Made by a program: the position numbers and the translations under genes | Shown: piece by piece, positions 54,661 through 64,000 of the stretch | Layout of the letters: the number at the start of each line of letters is the position of its first letter | How positions within the stretch are numbered: the stretch's first letter is position 1 | From: JBFJKD01 sp038106145 | GTDB lineage: Bacteria > Pseudomonadota > Gammaproteobacteria > Pseudomonadales > Porticoccaceae | Assembly: GCA_038106145.1 (NCBI GenBank) | Contig: JAYODD010000003.1 | Location: 167,726-231,725 of the forward strand | DNA: 64,000 nucleotides | Direction: 5' to 3' | The notes under the pieces: generated by a model | Database searches by the model: none | Seen by the model: the letters and a program-made list of their open reading frames with translations, nothing else | What the model was told of the DNA's origin: nothing

Positions 54661-55959
54661 TCAAATATTTTTTTGAAATATTTTCGAGTTGCGTTGAAAG
54701 TTATAGAGCTGCGCTTTACTGGCCGGGAGCGCGTCTAGTGTTACCGACTTAAAGCCCTTCTCCATAAACCAGTGCGCCGCTTGCGTGGTTAACACAAACA
54801 GCGCATCCAGTTGCAGCGCGCGGGCCTGCTCCTCGACATGCAGGAGTAAGCGCGAGGCCAGCCCCTGATTATGGTAATCCGGGTGAGTGGCGACACAGGC
54901 GAGTTCCGCAGACTGGGAGCCGGGCAGCGGGTATAACGCCGCGCAGCACACAATCATGCCCTCGGGGTGCACGAGCACGTAAAACCGCGCGATCTCTGTT
55001 TCCAGCACTTCCCGGGAACGCTTGACCAGAACACCCTGTTCCTCCAGGGGCGCGATCAACTCCAGTATGCCACCCACATCGTCGATGCTGGCCTGGCGAA
55101 TGATTTCGGTGCCGTCCTTGACGATCAGGGTGCCAGCACCCTCCCGGGTAAACAGTTCACCCAGCAGCGCCCCGTCTTCGCTAAAGCCGATGATGTGGCT
55201 GCGTGGCACGCCGTTAAGACAGGCGTCATAGGCGGCTTGCAGCGCCATTGCCAGCGCAGGCGGAAGCCGCGGCATCCAGCCGCCAATTTCGTGCAGTGAA
55301 ATAATTTTCTGCAGCGCGCCCTCAGCGTTTTGAATGCCGGATTGCGCGCTGAAAATAATCAATTTTTCGGCATTTAACGAGATCGCCGTCTGCGTCGCGA
55401 CATCCTCGGCGCTCAGGTTGAAAGCCTCGCCGGTGGGCGAATAGCCGATCGGCGACAGCAGAACGATGGCGCCATCGTCCAGTTGCCGTTTGATACCGCT
55501 GCGATCCACGCGCCGCACTTCTCCGGTGTGATGAAAATCAATACCGTCGCGGATGCCCAGGGGTTTGGCGGTGATAAAGTTGCCGCTGACCACCCGAATG
55601 CGCGCGCCGTGCATGGGTGAATTTACCAGGCCCATCGACAACAGAGACTCAATAGCGATGCGGATGCTACCCGCCGCTTCCTTAACGCAGGTCATGGTGT
55701 CCGCGTCGGTGACCCGGGTCGCGGCGTGAAATTTCGACGGGATGGCGCCCTGTTGCAGGCGCGCTTCAATTTGCGGGCGCGCACCATGCACCAGCACAAT
55801 GCGCACGCCGAGACTGTTAAGCAGGGCGATATCCTGAATAACGTGGGAAAAGTTCTCGTGAGCGATACCCTCCCCCGGCATGGCGACCACAAACGTCCGG
55901 CCCCGGTGCATATTGATGTACGGGGTGGTGTCGCGAAAAAATTTCACGTCGTTGGTCAC
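54661..55959 (-). CDS. argA: Amino-acid N-acetyltransferase (N-acetylglutamate synthase)
   Basis: A 432-residue enzyme making N-acetylglutamate, the first step of arginine synthesis. The N-terminal two thirds is an amino-acid-kinase-like domain with the arginine-feedback site (VKFFRDTTPYINMHRGRTFVV at the start); the C-terminal GNAT domain has LACVATHPDYHNQGLASRLL. The start is GTG at 55959. It lies 54 bp downstream of argE on the same strand, so the two may be one unit. No ARG box was recognised. Confidence 0.94.
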   Translation of the reverse strand: MTNDVKFFRDTTPYINMHRGRTFVVAMPGEGIAHENFSHVIQDIALLNSLGVRIVLVHGARPQIEARLQQGAIPSKFHAATRVTDADTMTCVKEAAGSIRIAIESLLSMGLVNSPMHGARIRVVSGNFITAKPLGIRDGIDFHHTGEVRRVDRSGIKRQLDDGAIVLLSPIGYSPTGEAFNLSAEDVATQTAISLNAEKLIIFSAQSGIQNAEGALQKIISLHEIGGWMPRLPPALAMALQAAYDACLNGVPRSHIIGFSEDGALLGELFTREGAGTLIVKDGTEIIRQASIDDVGGILELIAPLEEQGVLVKRSREVLETEIARFYVLVHPEGMIVCCAALYPLPGSQSAELACVATHPDYHNQGLASRLLLHVEEQARALQLDALFVLTTQAAHWFMEKGFKSVTLDALPASKAQLYNFQRNSKIFQKNI

Positions 55960-56013
55960 GGCTGCGGGTCCAGTTTGGGTCGCCAGATCAGCGTGGAATT
56001 ATAACAGGGGTTG

Positions 56014-57156
56014 TCAGACTGGAAAGGGCTGGCGGCAAAACCGGTCGATCAGTTTTTCGAGGGTGGCGACGGTGGGTTTAATGCGATCCAGGGCCAGGAA
56101 TTCGTTGGGTTGATGGGCCTGGTCGATATCCCCCGGCCCCATGACCAGTACATCCGTGCCGAGGTCCTGTAAATAGGGCGCCTCGGTGGCAAATGCAACG
56201 GCCTCGCGCGTATGGCCGGTGAGTTGTTCGCACAGCGCCACCAGTTCCGATTGTGGGTCGCTGGCAAACGCGGGCACGCCGAAGTGCTCAATGGTCAGGT
56301 TGGTGCCATCCTTTTGCCCCAGAGGTAGCAGGCGCTGTTCGAGCAGGAGTTGCAATTCGGCCAGTGCCATTCCCGGTAGCGGGCGAATCTCAAAGCCCAG
56401 TTCGCAGTGGCCACAAATACGGTTGGGGTTGTCGCCGCCGTGTACACAGCCGAGATTTAAGGTGGGGTAATCGACGGCAAACAACGGGTCGCGGTAGCGC
56501 TGTTTCAGCTCGTCCTGGAGGGCAAATAACTCCTCCAGCACTCGCTGCAAAGTGTGCATGGCATTGTTGCCCAGGTGCGGATTGCTGGAATGTCCAGAGC
56601 TGCCGCGAATCACCAGTTTTTCAATCAGGATTCCCTTGTGCATGGCCACCGGCTTCATTCCGGTGGGTTCGCCAATCACGCCGTAGCGCGCAATGGCGTC
56701 TCCGCGTTCCGCGAGTGCGCGCGCGCCGGCCATGGAAGATTCCTCATCGGCAGTGGCCAGAATAATCAGCGGCTGCTGCAGAGGTTGGTCGATAAATCCG
56801 CGCGCGGCCTCGATTGCCAGGGGAAAAAACCCTTTCATGTCGCAGGCGCCCAGGCCGTACAGCCGTCCGTCCCGCTCGGTCAGTTTAAAGGGATCCTGCC
56901 GCCACAAATGTTCGTCGCACGGCACCGTATCCATATGCCCGGCCAGCACCAGACCTGCGGGACCCCGACCCAGGGTGGCGATCAGATTGGCTTTGCGTGG
57001 ATCGGCCAACGGCATAATTTGCACCGCAAAGCCGAGGGCGTCCAGCCAGTTTGCCAACAGGTCGATGGCAGCGCGGTTGCCGTGATCGTGGGCTGGATTG
57101 GTACTGCTGATGGAGTTGCAGGCAACCAGTGAGCTGAGCATATTAACAAGCGTCAT
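56014..57156 (-). CDS. argE: Acetylornithine deacetylase
   Basis: A 380-residue M20-family zinc hydrolase removing acetate from N-acetylornithine. Metal ligands are seen in LAGHMDTVPCD and GLGACDMKG; the general base is in TADEESSMAGA. The lid/dimerisation domain lies between. The gene is divergent from the GspE-family ATPase gene and upstream of argA. Confidence 0.94.
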   Translation of the reverse strand: MTLVNMLSSLVACNSISSTNPAHDHGNRAAIDLLANWLDALGFAVQIMPLADPRKANLIATLGRGPAGLVLAGHMDTVPCDEHLWRQDPFKLTERDGRLYGLGACDMKGFFPLAIEAARGFIDQPLQQPLIILATADEESSMAGARALAERGDAIARYGVIGEPTGMKPVAMHKGILIEKLVIRGSSGHSSNPHLGNNAMHTLQRVLEELFALQDELKQRYRDPLFAVDYPTLNLGCVHGGDNPNRICGHCELGFEIRPLPGMALAELQLLLEQRLLPLGQKDGTNLTIEHFGVPAFASDPQSELVALCEQLTGHTREAVAFATEAPYLQDLGTDVLVMGPGDIDQAHQPNEFLALDRIKPTVATLEKLIDRFCRQPFPV

Positions 57157-57292
57157 GGCGGGCAGTGTAAACGGGTGGCGCTAATTTGCAATTTCAATCG
57201 TTGCTTGCGCTGCGTGCCGTCGCCGGGGGGCGGAGTGTTGTTGCTGGTCAAATCCCGATACAATCTTGCCGCACCCGATAAGGAATAACACC

Positions 57293-59068
57293 ATGGTTCT
57301 GACTGCGGCCCCCGATCGCGTACTGGAACTGACGACGGTTCTTCAGGAACTGGTGGCGGCGGGTTTGCTGTCCCAGGAGAATGCCAACATCCTGGGAGGA
57401 AACAGCCGCACCCGCGAACAATCCCTGCAGCACCCCCTGGTGTATATCGCCAGCCAACAACCGGGCGATGCGAGAAGACCGGGAAAAACCCTGACCCTGT
57501 CGGTATTGAGCGAGTGGATGGCTGATCAGGCCGGGTTGGAGCTGGTGCATATCGACCCGCTGAAAATAAACGTCGCCGATGTGGCCAGCGTCATGTCGTT
57601 TGAATTTGCCAAACGGCATGGGATTCTGTGCACGGACATTACAGCCGACGAGGTGCTGGTGGCGACCACGCAACCCTTTGCCCGCTCCTGGCAGGCGGGG
57701 CTGCAAAAAGTGACCCGCAAGACCATACGGCCGGTGTTCGCCAATCCCGCCGACGTGGAAAAATACACCGTCGAGTTTTACTCCCTCGCCAAATCCGTAT
57801 TTGGCGCCGGTAAGCTCGCGGGGGAAGCGCGCCCCGGCATTACCAATTTCGAACAGTTACTGGAGATCGGATCGCTGAAGGATCCGGACGCCCAGGACAA
57901 GCACATCGTCAATATTGTCGACTGGCTGTTGCAGTACGCCTTTGATCAGCGCGCCAGCGATATTCATATCGAGCCCCGGCGCGACAAAGGCCGCATTCGC
58001 TTTCGCATCGACGGTATTCTGCATCAGGTCTACGATTTGCCGAGCCCCGTCATGACGGCAATGACCAGCCGCTTAAAAATACTGGGGCGCATGAATGTCG
58101 CCGAGAAGCGGCGCCCCCAGGATGGGCGCATTAAAACGCGCACACCCAAAGGTAACGAGGTGGAGTTGCGTTTGTCCACACTGCCCACCGCGTTTGGCGA
58201 AAAAATGGTAATGCGCATCTTCGACCCCGAGGTATTGCTGCGCAGCTTTACCGAACTGGGTTTGACGGGTGACGACTACCAGCGCTGGCACGCCATGAGC
58301 AACCGCCCCCACGGTGTGGTGCTGGTTACCGGCCCCACCGGTTCCGGCAAAACCACGACCCTGTACTCCACGCTTAAAGCGCTGGCCACCGAGGACGTGA
58401 ATGTCAGTACCGTGGAAGATCCGATTGAAATGGTCGAGGCAAGTTTTAACCAGACCCAGGTACAACCACAGATCGATCTGGATTTTGCCGCCGGTATTCG
58501 CACCCTGCTGCGCCAGGATCCAGACATCATTATGGTGGGTGAGATACGGGATATCGAAACCGCGGAAATGGCGATCCAGGCGGCGCTGACGGGCCACCTG
58601 GTGCTGTCGACACTGCACACCAACGACGCCCCTACCGCCATTACCCGGATGCTCGACCTGGGCGTGCCCGCGCACCTGATCAAAGTGACCCTGAACGGCG
58701 TTATGGCGCAGCGCCTGGTGCGTACCCTGTGTCCCCATTGCAAAGAAAAAGTGGCGATGGACCAGGCGGCCTGGGAGCAGCTTGTGAGTCCCTGGAAAGC
58801 CCCGCCGCCGGCCCATATGTATCGGCCCGTCGGCTGTCTGGAATGCCGGGATACGGGTTATCTCGGACGTCAGGGGATCTACGAAATTATGACGATCAGC
58901 GACGCGGTACAGTCCCTGATTAGCGGCAACTGCGACATCGCAGCCCTGCGCGTTCAGGCCATCAAGGAGGGGATGCGCACCCTGCGCCTGGGCGGCGCGC
59001 AGAAAGTCGGCGCCGGTATTACGTCTTTCGAGGAAGTGCTGCGGGTGGTGCCCAGCAGCGGGCGCTGA
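57293..59068 (+). CDS. GspE/PilB-family secretion ATPase
   Basis: A 591-residue hexameric ATPase of the type II secretion/type IV pilus class. An N-terminal GspE-N domain (about 40-180) leads to the ATPase core with Walker A GPTGSGKTTT (347-356), an Asp box (TVEDPIE), Walker B (DIIMVGEIRD) and a His box (STLHTNDAP). A tetracysteine zinc site is seen at Cys480/Cys483 (CPHC) and about 515/518 (CLEC). ATG 57293 has AAGGA eight bases upstream; a TTG at 57266 is less likely. No other secretion or pilus genes are next to it, so it is an orphan in this window. Confidence 0.85.
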   Translation: MVLTAAPDRVLELTTVLQELVAAGLLSQENANILGGNSRTREQSLQHPLVYIASQQPGDARRPGKTLTLSVLSEWMADQAGLELVHIDPLKINVADVASVMSFEFAKRHGILCTDITADEVLVATTQPFARSWQAGLQKVTRKTIRPVFANPADVEKYTVEFYSLAKSVFGAGKLAGEARPGITNFEQLLEIGSLKDPDAQDKHIVNIVDWLLQYAFDQRASDIHIEPRRDKGRIRFRIDGILHQVYDLPSPVMTAMTSRLKILGRMNVAEKRRPQDGRIKTRTPKGNEVELRLSTLPTAFGEKMVMRIFDPEVLLRSFTELGLTGDDYQRWHAMSNRPHGVVLVTGPTGSGKTTTLYSTLKALATEDVNVSTVEDPIEMVEASFNQTQVQPQIDLDFAAGIRTLLRQDPDIIMVGEIRDIETAEMAIQAALTGHLVLSTLHTNDAPTAITRMLDLGVPAHLIKVTLNGVMAQRLVRTLCPHCKEKVAMDQAAWEQLVSPWKAPPPAHMYRPVGCLECRDTGYLGRQGIYEIMTISDAVQSLISGNCDIAALRVQAIKEGMRTLRLGGAQKVGAGITSFEEVLRVVPSSGR

Positions 59069-59075
59069 CAGCCGA

Positions 59076-62027
59076 GTGAAACCTTCAGGCATGCAGCCCG
59101 TGACCCCGGTGGCTAATCCTTCCCCAGAAACCTTCGCGGGTCAGTTGCAATCGTTCCGTGAGCGGGCACCTGTGGAGACTGCGTGCTGGCTGGATCGGCG
59201 GTTGGAGGATCGGGAGTTCGCCCGCCAGTTACAGTTGGTGTGGGACGGCAGCGAATTTATTGCCACGGCGTGCCACCGAAAACCGGATTTGTTACGACAA
59301 CTGGTGGAGTCTGGGGAGCTATGGTCGGCGACATCTTCCGCTGACTACCCGGGGCGGTTGCAGGCGGCGCTCGCCGCCGTCGACGGCGACGACGGCCTGC
59401 ACCGCGCCCTGCGTCTGTTTCGCGAGCGGGAAATGGTGCGCATTCTGTGGCGCGACCTGGCCGGACTGGCAACGTTGCGCGACACCACCAGCGATATGAC
59501 CGCGCTCGCCGACGCCTGCATCATTGGGGCCCTGAGTTTTCTCGCCCGCGCCGCCGAACGAAGTCTCGGTGTCCCCGTGGGCACCGCCAGCGGCACGCCC
59601 CAGCAACTGCTGGTGATTGCCATGGGCAAACTCGGTGCCGGGGAACTCAATCTGTCGTCCGATGTGGATCTGGTGTTTGCGTTTGGCGAAAGTGGAGAAA
59701 CGCGCGGCGAGCAGGGAGCGACCGCTGGCGCAAGTACCGGGATGAGCAATCAGGAGTTTTTTACCCGCCTTGGGCAAAGGCTCATTCAGGCGCTGGATAA
59801 CCGCACTGTTGACGGTTTTGTGTTTCGCGTGGATATGCGGCTGCGACCCTACGGGCAGAGCGGCCCACTGGTGTTCAGCTGCGGTGCGCTGGAGCAGTAT
59901 TACCAGAGCCAGGGGCGCGACTGGGAGCGTTACGCGATGGTCAAGGCGCGGGTGATCAACGGCTCGGGCGAGACCCCAGCCGCCGCACAATTAATGTCCG
60001 TGCTGCGTGCTTTTACCTATCGAAAATACATCGATTTCAGTGTGATTCAATCCTTGCGTGATATGAAGGCGCTGATTAACCGGGAAGTGCGGCGCAAAGC
60101 CCTGCACGACGATATCAAGCGCGGTGCCGGGGGTATCCGGGAAGTGGAGTTCATCGTGCAGGCGTTTCAACTGGTGCGCGGCGGGCGGGATCGGCGATTT
60201 CAAAACCCGGTACTGCTGGAGATGCTGCCCCTGCTGGCGGCAGAAGGCTTACTGACAGCACAGGATGCCACCGCTCTGGAAACGGCCTATGGTTTTCTGC
60301 GCAATGTGGAACATCGCCTGCAGGGCTGGCGCGATGAACAAACCCAGCTGCTGCCCCGCGATGCCACCGGGCGGATGCGTCTGGCGCGCCTGATGGGTTT
60401 TAGCAGCGTTGAGGATTTTACCGAGACCCTGGCCCGGCATCGCCAGTGCGTGCGCGACATTTTTAACGATGTGGTAGCACAGGCTGGTGATGGACCTGAT
60501 GTCGACGACGGTCAACGGGAGGATCTGCGCGAAGCCCAACAGGTCTGGTCAGGTCGCGACGGCGACGCGACACCGCTGGTCAGCCTGGGGTTTGACCCGG
60601 CCGCGCAGGCGCTGGAAATACTATACAGGTTGCGGGACAGTTCCGCTGTCAAGGCGATGCACAATGATGCCAGAGCGCGCCTGGACGCCTTGCTGCCACT
60701 GCTTATCGGCGCCTGTGCCAGGGTCGAAAACAACGTTGAGACGCTGCAGCGCACCCTGAACCTGGTGGAAAGCGTGGTGCGCCGCAGCGCGTATCTGGTG
60801 TTGCTGACCGAAAATTCGGGGGCCCTTGAGCAGCTCGTGAGGCTGTGTGCAGCCAGTCCATGGATAACCGCGGAGTTGTGTCGCCACCCCGCATTGCTGG
60901 ACGAACTGCTCGATCCGCGGTCGTTGTATACACCCCTCGATAAAACGGTGTTGCAACAGGAACTGCAACAGCATCTGTTGCGGATTCCGGTGGAAGACCT
61001 GGATGGTCAGATGGAGGCGCTGCGCTATTTCTGCAGCGCCCAGGGGCTGCGCATTGCCGCCTGCGAAGTCAGCGGCGTGGTGCCCTTGATGAAGGTCAGC
61101 GATTATCTGACGTGGCTGGCGGAAAGCATTCTCGATTATACGCTGGCGCTGGCCTGGAAAAACCTGGTGGATCGCCACGGGCAACCGGGCGGCGTTCCCG
61201 CCGGGGAAGTGCCGTTTCTGATCATTGGCTATGGCAAGCTGGGGGGTATCGAGCTCGGCCACAGTTCGGATCTCGACCTGGTATTTATCTACGACGCGGA
61301 TCCAGATCTGAGTACCAGTGGCCCGCGCGCAGTCAGCAACGGCGTTTTTTTTGCGCGACTCGGGCAGCGTATTTTGCATATTCTCGGCACGCGCACGCCG
61401 TCGGGGCTCCTGTACGAGGTCGATATGCGCCTGCGGCCGTCCGGTAATTCCGGGTTGCTGGTAACCACGTTCGCCGCCTTTGCCAAATACCAGCAGGAAA
61501 GTGCCTGGATCTGGGAGCACCAGGCGCTGGTGCGCGCGCGGGCGGTGACCGGCAGCGAGCGGTTGGCAGGGCAGTTTAACGACCTGCGCCACAGGGTATT
61601 GATCCGGCAGCGGGAGCCACAGGAGCTGCGGCAGGCGGTGCGCGAGATGCGTGCAAAAATGCTGGCAGAGCACCTGGGGAACGACGCCAATGATGAGCTA
61701 ACGGGTGGAATGTTCGACCTGAAGCAGGCCCGTGGAGGTATCGTCGACATCGAATTTATGGTTCAATTTGCGCTTCTGGCCCAGTCCCATCAGTATCCCG
61801 GCTTGACCCGCTGGACGGACAATATTCGACTTCTCGATGCGCTGGCCGAATTCGGCGTGCTGTCGGTTGACGAAAAAGTAGAATTACAGGATGCGTACCG
61901 GGACTATCGGGCGGCCGCTCACCGACTGCAGTTGCAACAACGACCGGGACTGGTCCCGGCCGAGGAATTTGCCGCGCAGCGAGCAGCGGTTCGTGCTGTC
62001 TGGAAGCGTTTATTGGGCGCACTATAG
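59076..62027 (+). CDS. glnE: Glutamine synthetase adenylyltransferase/deadenylase
   Basis: A 983-residue bifunctional enzyme that adds and removes AMP on glutamine synthetase in response to nitrogen status through PII. The N-terminal nucleotidyltransferase has LSSDVDLVFAFGE near 193 and the C-terminal one has GHSSDLDLVFIYD near 729, with helical domains after each. The start is GTG 59076 (ATG 59091 possible), seven bases after the ATPase gene stop. Length is standard. ilvE follows, as in Pseudomonas. Confidence 0.95.
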   Translation: MKPSGMQPVTPVANPSPETFAGQLQSFRERAPVETACWLDRRLEDREFARQLQLVWDGSEFIATACHRKPDLLRQLVESGELWSATSSADYPGRLQAALAAVDGDDGLHRALRLFREREMVRILWRDLAGLATLRDTTSDMTALADACIIGALSFLARAAERSLGVPVGTASGTPQQLLVIAMGKLGAGELNLSSDVDLVFAFGESGETRGEQGATAGASTGMSNQEFFTRLGQRLIQALDNRTVDGFVFRVDMRLRPYGQSGPLVFSCGALEQYYQSQGRDWERYAMVKARVINGSGETPAAAQLMSVLRAFTYRKYIDFSVIQSLRDMKALINREVRRKALHDDIKRGAGGIREVEFIVQAFQLVRGGRDRRFQNPVLLEMLPLLAAEGLLTAQDATALETAYGFLRNVEHRLQGWRDEQTQLLPRDATGRMRLARLMGFSSVEDFTETLARHRQCVRDIFNDVVAQAGDGPDVDDGQREDLREAQQVWSGRDGDATPLVSLGFDPAAQALEILYRLRDSSAVKAMHNDARARLDALLPLLIGACARVENNVETLQRTLNLVESVVRRSAYLVLLTENSGALEQLVRLCAASPWITAELCRHPALLDELLDPRSLYTPLDKTVLQQELQQHLLRIPVEDLDGQMEALRYFCSAQGLRIAACEVSGVVPLMKVSDYLTWLAESILDYTLALAWKNLVDRHGQPGGVPAGEVPFLIIGYGKLGGIELGHSSDLDLVFIYDADPDLSTSGPRAVSNGVFFARLGQRILHILGTRTPSGLLYEVDMRLRPSGNSGLLVTTFAAFAKYQQESAWIWEHQALVRARAVTGSERLAGQFNDLRHRVLIRQREPQELRQAVREMRAKMLAEHLGNDANDELTGGMFDLKQARGGIVDIEFMVQFALLAQSHQYPGLTRWTDNIRLLDALAEFGVLSVDEKVELQDAYRDYRAAAHRLQLQQRPGLVPAEEFAAQRAAVRAVWKRLLGAL

Positions 62028-62070
62028 GGTTGTGGGTCACCCGTGATATGAACAATTGAGGAGCTGTTGA

Positions 62071-63000
62071 ATGTCGTTTGCTGATCGCGATGGTACTATC
62101 TGGTTTGACGGGGAGTTGGTTCCCTGGCGGGATGCCAAAGTACATGTGCTGACCCATACCCTGCACTATGGCATGGGAGTGTTTGAGGGGGTGCGCGCTT
62201 ACCACACCGAAAATAATGGCACCGCCATTTTCCGTCTCAAGGAGCACACCAATCGCCTGTTTGATTCCGCCAAGATTATCGGACTGTCGTTGCCTTTTGA
62301 TCGCGATACCTTAAATGAAGCGCAACGGCTGGTGGTGCGCGAGAACAATTTAAAGGAGGCTTACCTGCGCCCCATGGCCTTCCTTGGTTCCGAGGCGATG
62401 GGTCTGCGCGCCGACGGCTTGAGTACCCATGTGATTGTGGCGTCCTGGGCCTGGCCCTCCTATATGAGCCCGGACGCCCTTGAAAAGGGCATTCGAATTA
62501 AAACGTCGTCCTACACCCGTCACCACGTGAACATTACCCTGTGCAAGGCCAAGGCCAATGGCAACTACATGAATTCCATGCTGGCGCTGCGCGAAGCTCT
62601 GCACTGCGGCTACGACGAAGCGCTGCTGCTGGACCCCGAGGGCTACGTGGCGGAAGGTAGTGGCGAAAATTTTTTCCTGGTAAAAGACGGTGTGCTGTAC
62701 ACCCCGGAGCTGACTTCCTGCCTTAACGGCATTACCCGCGCCACCGTAATCCAGTTGTCCGCGGAGCTCGGTTACGAGGTGCGGGAAAAGCGCATCACCC
62801 GGGATGAAGTGTATATCGCCGACGAGGCCTTTTTTACCGGCACGGCCGCCGAAGTGCTGCCGATTCGAGAAATGGATAATCGGGTCATTGGCAGTGGTGC
62901 GCGCGGGCCGCTTACCGAGCAGTTACAGAGCCTGTACTTTGACGCGGTGCGGGGGCGAAATAGCGCCCATCCCGAGTGGTTAACGGCTGTCGCAGACTGA
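62071..63000 (+). CDS. ilvE: Branched-chain-amino-acid aminotransferase
   Basis: A 309-residue fold-type IV PLP enzyme for the last step of valine, leucine and isoleucine synthesis. The cofactor Lys161 lies in CKAKANGNYMNSMLA, and SGENFFLVKDGVLYTP and GITRATVIQLS are typical. GAGGAG precedes the ATG. Confidence 0.95.
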   Translation: MSFADRDGTIWFDGELVPWRDAKVHVLTHTLHYGMGVFEGVRAYHTENNGTAIFRLKEHTNRLFDSAKIIGLSLPFDRDTLNEAQRLVVRENNLKEAYLRPMAFLGSEAMGLRADGLSTHVIVASWAWPSYMSPDALEKGIRIKTSSYTRHHVNITLCKAKANGNYMNSMLALREALHCGYDEALLLDPEGYVAEGSGENFFLVKDGVLYTPELTSCLNGITRATVIQLSAELGYEVREKRITRDEVYIADEAFFTGTAAEVLPIREMDNRVIGSGARGPLTEQLQSLYFDAVRGRNSAHPEWLTAVAD

Positions 63001-63041
63001 CGCGGAGCGCAATGTATGGGTATCGGGTGGCCGGCTAAACA

Positions 63042-64000
63042 ATGACCGGTGAGTCCGTGGGTCAATCGCGGTTACTCGTCATAGGCCCTTCCTGGGTGGG
63101 CGATATGGTCATGGCCCAGGCGCTGTTTAGCGCACTCAAAACACAATTCCCCGACAGCGCCATCGATGTACTCGCGCCGGCCTGGAGTGGCCCGTTACTG
63201 GCGCGCATGCCGCAGGTCAACGCTGCTATTTCGATGCCGCTAGGTCACGGCGAGCTGAGGTTGGCGGCCCGTTGGCGGTTGGCGCAAACCCTGCGCGCCC
63301 GCGGTTACCGTCGCGCTCTGGTGCTGCCCAATTCGTTTAAATCCGCGCTGATCCCCCTGTTTGCTGGCATTCCGGTGCGCACCGGATGGCGCGGAGAAAT
63401 GCGCTTTGGCTTGCTTAACGATATTCGTTTGCTCGACAAAAAACGCTATCCGTTGATGGTGCAGAGATTTGTGGCGCTGGCCTACGCGGACCGCGCGGCG
63501 TTACCCGAGGCTATGCCCCGGCCGCAGCTAACAGCGGATAGGGCACGCCTCCCCGATCTCTATAAGCGCCTGGGTTTGCGGGCCGACCAGCCGGTTCTGG
63601 CGCTTTGTCCCGGCGCCGAATTCGGCCCCGCAAAACGCTGGCCCGCTCGCCATTTTGCCGCCGTCGCACAGGAGTACATCGAGCGCGGCTGGCAGGTTTG
63701 GCTGTTGGGTTCGAATAATGACCGGTCGGTGGCCGATCAGGTGATCGCCAGCCTGCCGACGGCGAGTCAATCCCGAGCCAGTAATCTTGCCGGGCGTACC
63801 GAGTTGGAGGACGTTATTGATTTGCTGGCTGTGGCGGGCGCGGTGGTCAGTAACGATTCAGGGTTGATGCATATCGCCGCGGCGCTGCAACGCCCGCTGG
63901 TAGCGGTGTACGGCTCCAGTTCGCCGGCTTTTACGCCACCCCTGGGGGATAATGTGGCGGTGCTGTCCATTGCGGTGGATTGTGGCCCCTGTTTTAAAAG
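63042..64000 (+). CDS. waaF: ADP-heptose:LPS heptosyltransferase II (3' end outside window)
   Basis: The frame is open from ATG 63042 to the end of the window (about 319 codons) with no stop. It adds the second heptose of the LPS inner core. RLLVIGPSWVGDMVMAQALF at the start, LPNSFKSALIPLFAGIPVRTGWRGE near 100 and AVVSNDSGLMHIAAAL in the second half are clear glycosyltransferase-9/WaaF signatures. Upstream ATGs at 63012 and 63016 lead to early stops. It follows ilvE by 41 bp, matching glnE-ilvE-waaF order in Pseudomonas. Confidence 0.93.
   Translation, partial: MTGESVGQSRLLVIGPSWVGDMVMAQALFSALKTQFPDSAIDVLAPAWSGPLLARMPQVNAAISMPLGHGELRLAARWRLAQTLRARGYRRALVLPNSFKSALIPLFAGIPVRTGWRGEMRFGLLNDIRLLDKKRYPLMVQRFVALAYADRAALPEAMPRPQLTADRARLPDLYKRLGLRADQPVLALCPGAEFGPAKRWPARHFAAVAQEYIERGWQVWLLGSNNDRSVADQVIASLPTASQSRASNLAGRTELEDVIDLLAVAGAVVSNDSGLMHIAAALQRPLVAVYGSSSPAFTPPLGDNVAVLSIAVDCGPCFK

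Noticed and set aside
58073..59092. 339-codon reverse frame inside the GspE-family gene
   Set aside because: It lies antisense to a clear ATPase, has no recognisable domain, and long shadow frames are expected in GC-rich genes.
60621..61673. 350-codon reverse frame inside glnE
   Set aside because: Antisense to a conserved enzyme with no family features.
1..64000. CRISPR array, insertion sequence or prophage
   Set aside because: No regularly spaced repeats, transposase, integrase or phage structural genes were seen.

Overview
The window reads as chromosome of a marine-type gammaproteobacterium near Pseudomonadales/Cellvibrionales. This is inferred from gene order remembered from Pseudomonas, not from a search. 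Supporting blocks are chpA-chpB-chpC, zapA-6S RNA-fau next to ygfB-pepP-ubiH-ubiI, rppH-ptsP followed by lgt-thyA-folA, rpiA beside ilvA, and glnE-ilvE-waaF. Coding density is high, intergenic gaps are short and base composition is fairly GC-rich. No insertion sequence, prophage or CRISPR array was seen.

Layout. 1-3168: the end of a twitching-motility chemosensory cluster (chpA fragment, chpB, chpC), then a tRNA-Gly(CCC) at 3367. 3.6-21 kb is the accessory part. It holds an acyl-CoA ligase plus acyl-CoA dehydrogenase pair of the AlkK/DmdB and DmdC type. Next is a very tight six-gene leftward operon (18258 to 7192): a ThDP enzyme, two citrate-synthase-fold proteins, a TonB-dependent receptor, a lone periplasmic binding protein and a 1494-residue hybrid kinase/GGDEF/EAL sensor. 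Divergent from it are a class III aminotransferase and glutathione-dependent formaldehyde dehydrogenase. 21-29 kb: srkA, purU, a secreted glutaredoxin-like protein, a nitroreductase, rpiA, ilvA, pyk and fau. 29-34.4 kb: 6S RNA, zapA and its coiled-coil partner, ygfB, pepP, ubiH and ubiI. 34.4-39.3 kb: a Kir-type K+ channel, gcvT, gcvH, an RlmI-like methyltransferase and an NRDE protein. 39.3-45.3 kb: ptsP (frameshifted as given), rppH, a HAD phosphatase, lgt, thyA and folA. 45.5-50.7 kb: a six-gene TonB2-type energy-transducing operon. 50.7-64 kb: ilvD, mscL, a methyltransferase, an ABM-domain protein, argA, argE, a GspE/PilB-family ATPase, glnE, ilvE and the start of waaF.

How the parts may work together. 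Most genes are housekeeping (branched-chain amino acids, arginine, folate/one-carbon, ubiquinone, nitrogen control). The most unusual unit is the 7.2-18.3 kb operon. It puts an outer-membrane receptor, a periplasmic ligand-binding protein without ABC partners and a multi-output sensor directly behind a ThDP enzyme and two citrate-synthase-like proteins whose canonical catalytic residues appear replaced. My reading is a self-contained sense, import and metabolise system for an unidentified carbon compound. The TonB2 operon at 45.5 kb could energise the receptor. The substrate and reaction cannot be determined from sequence alone.
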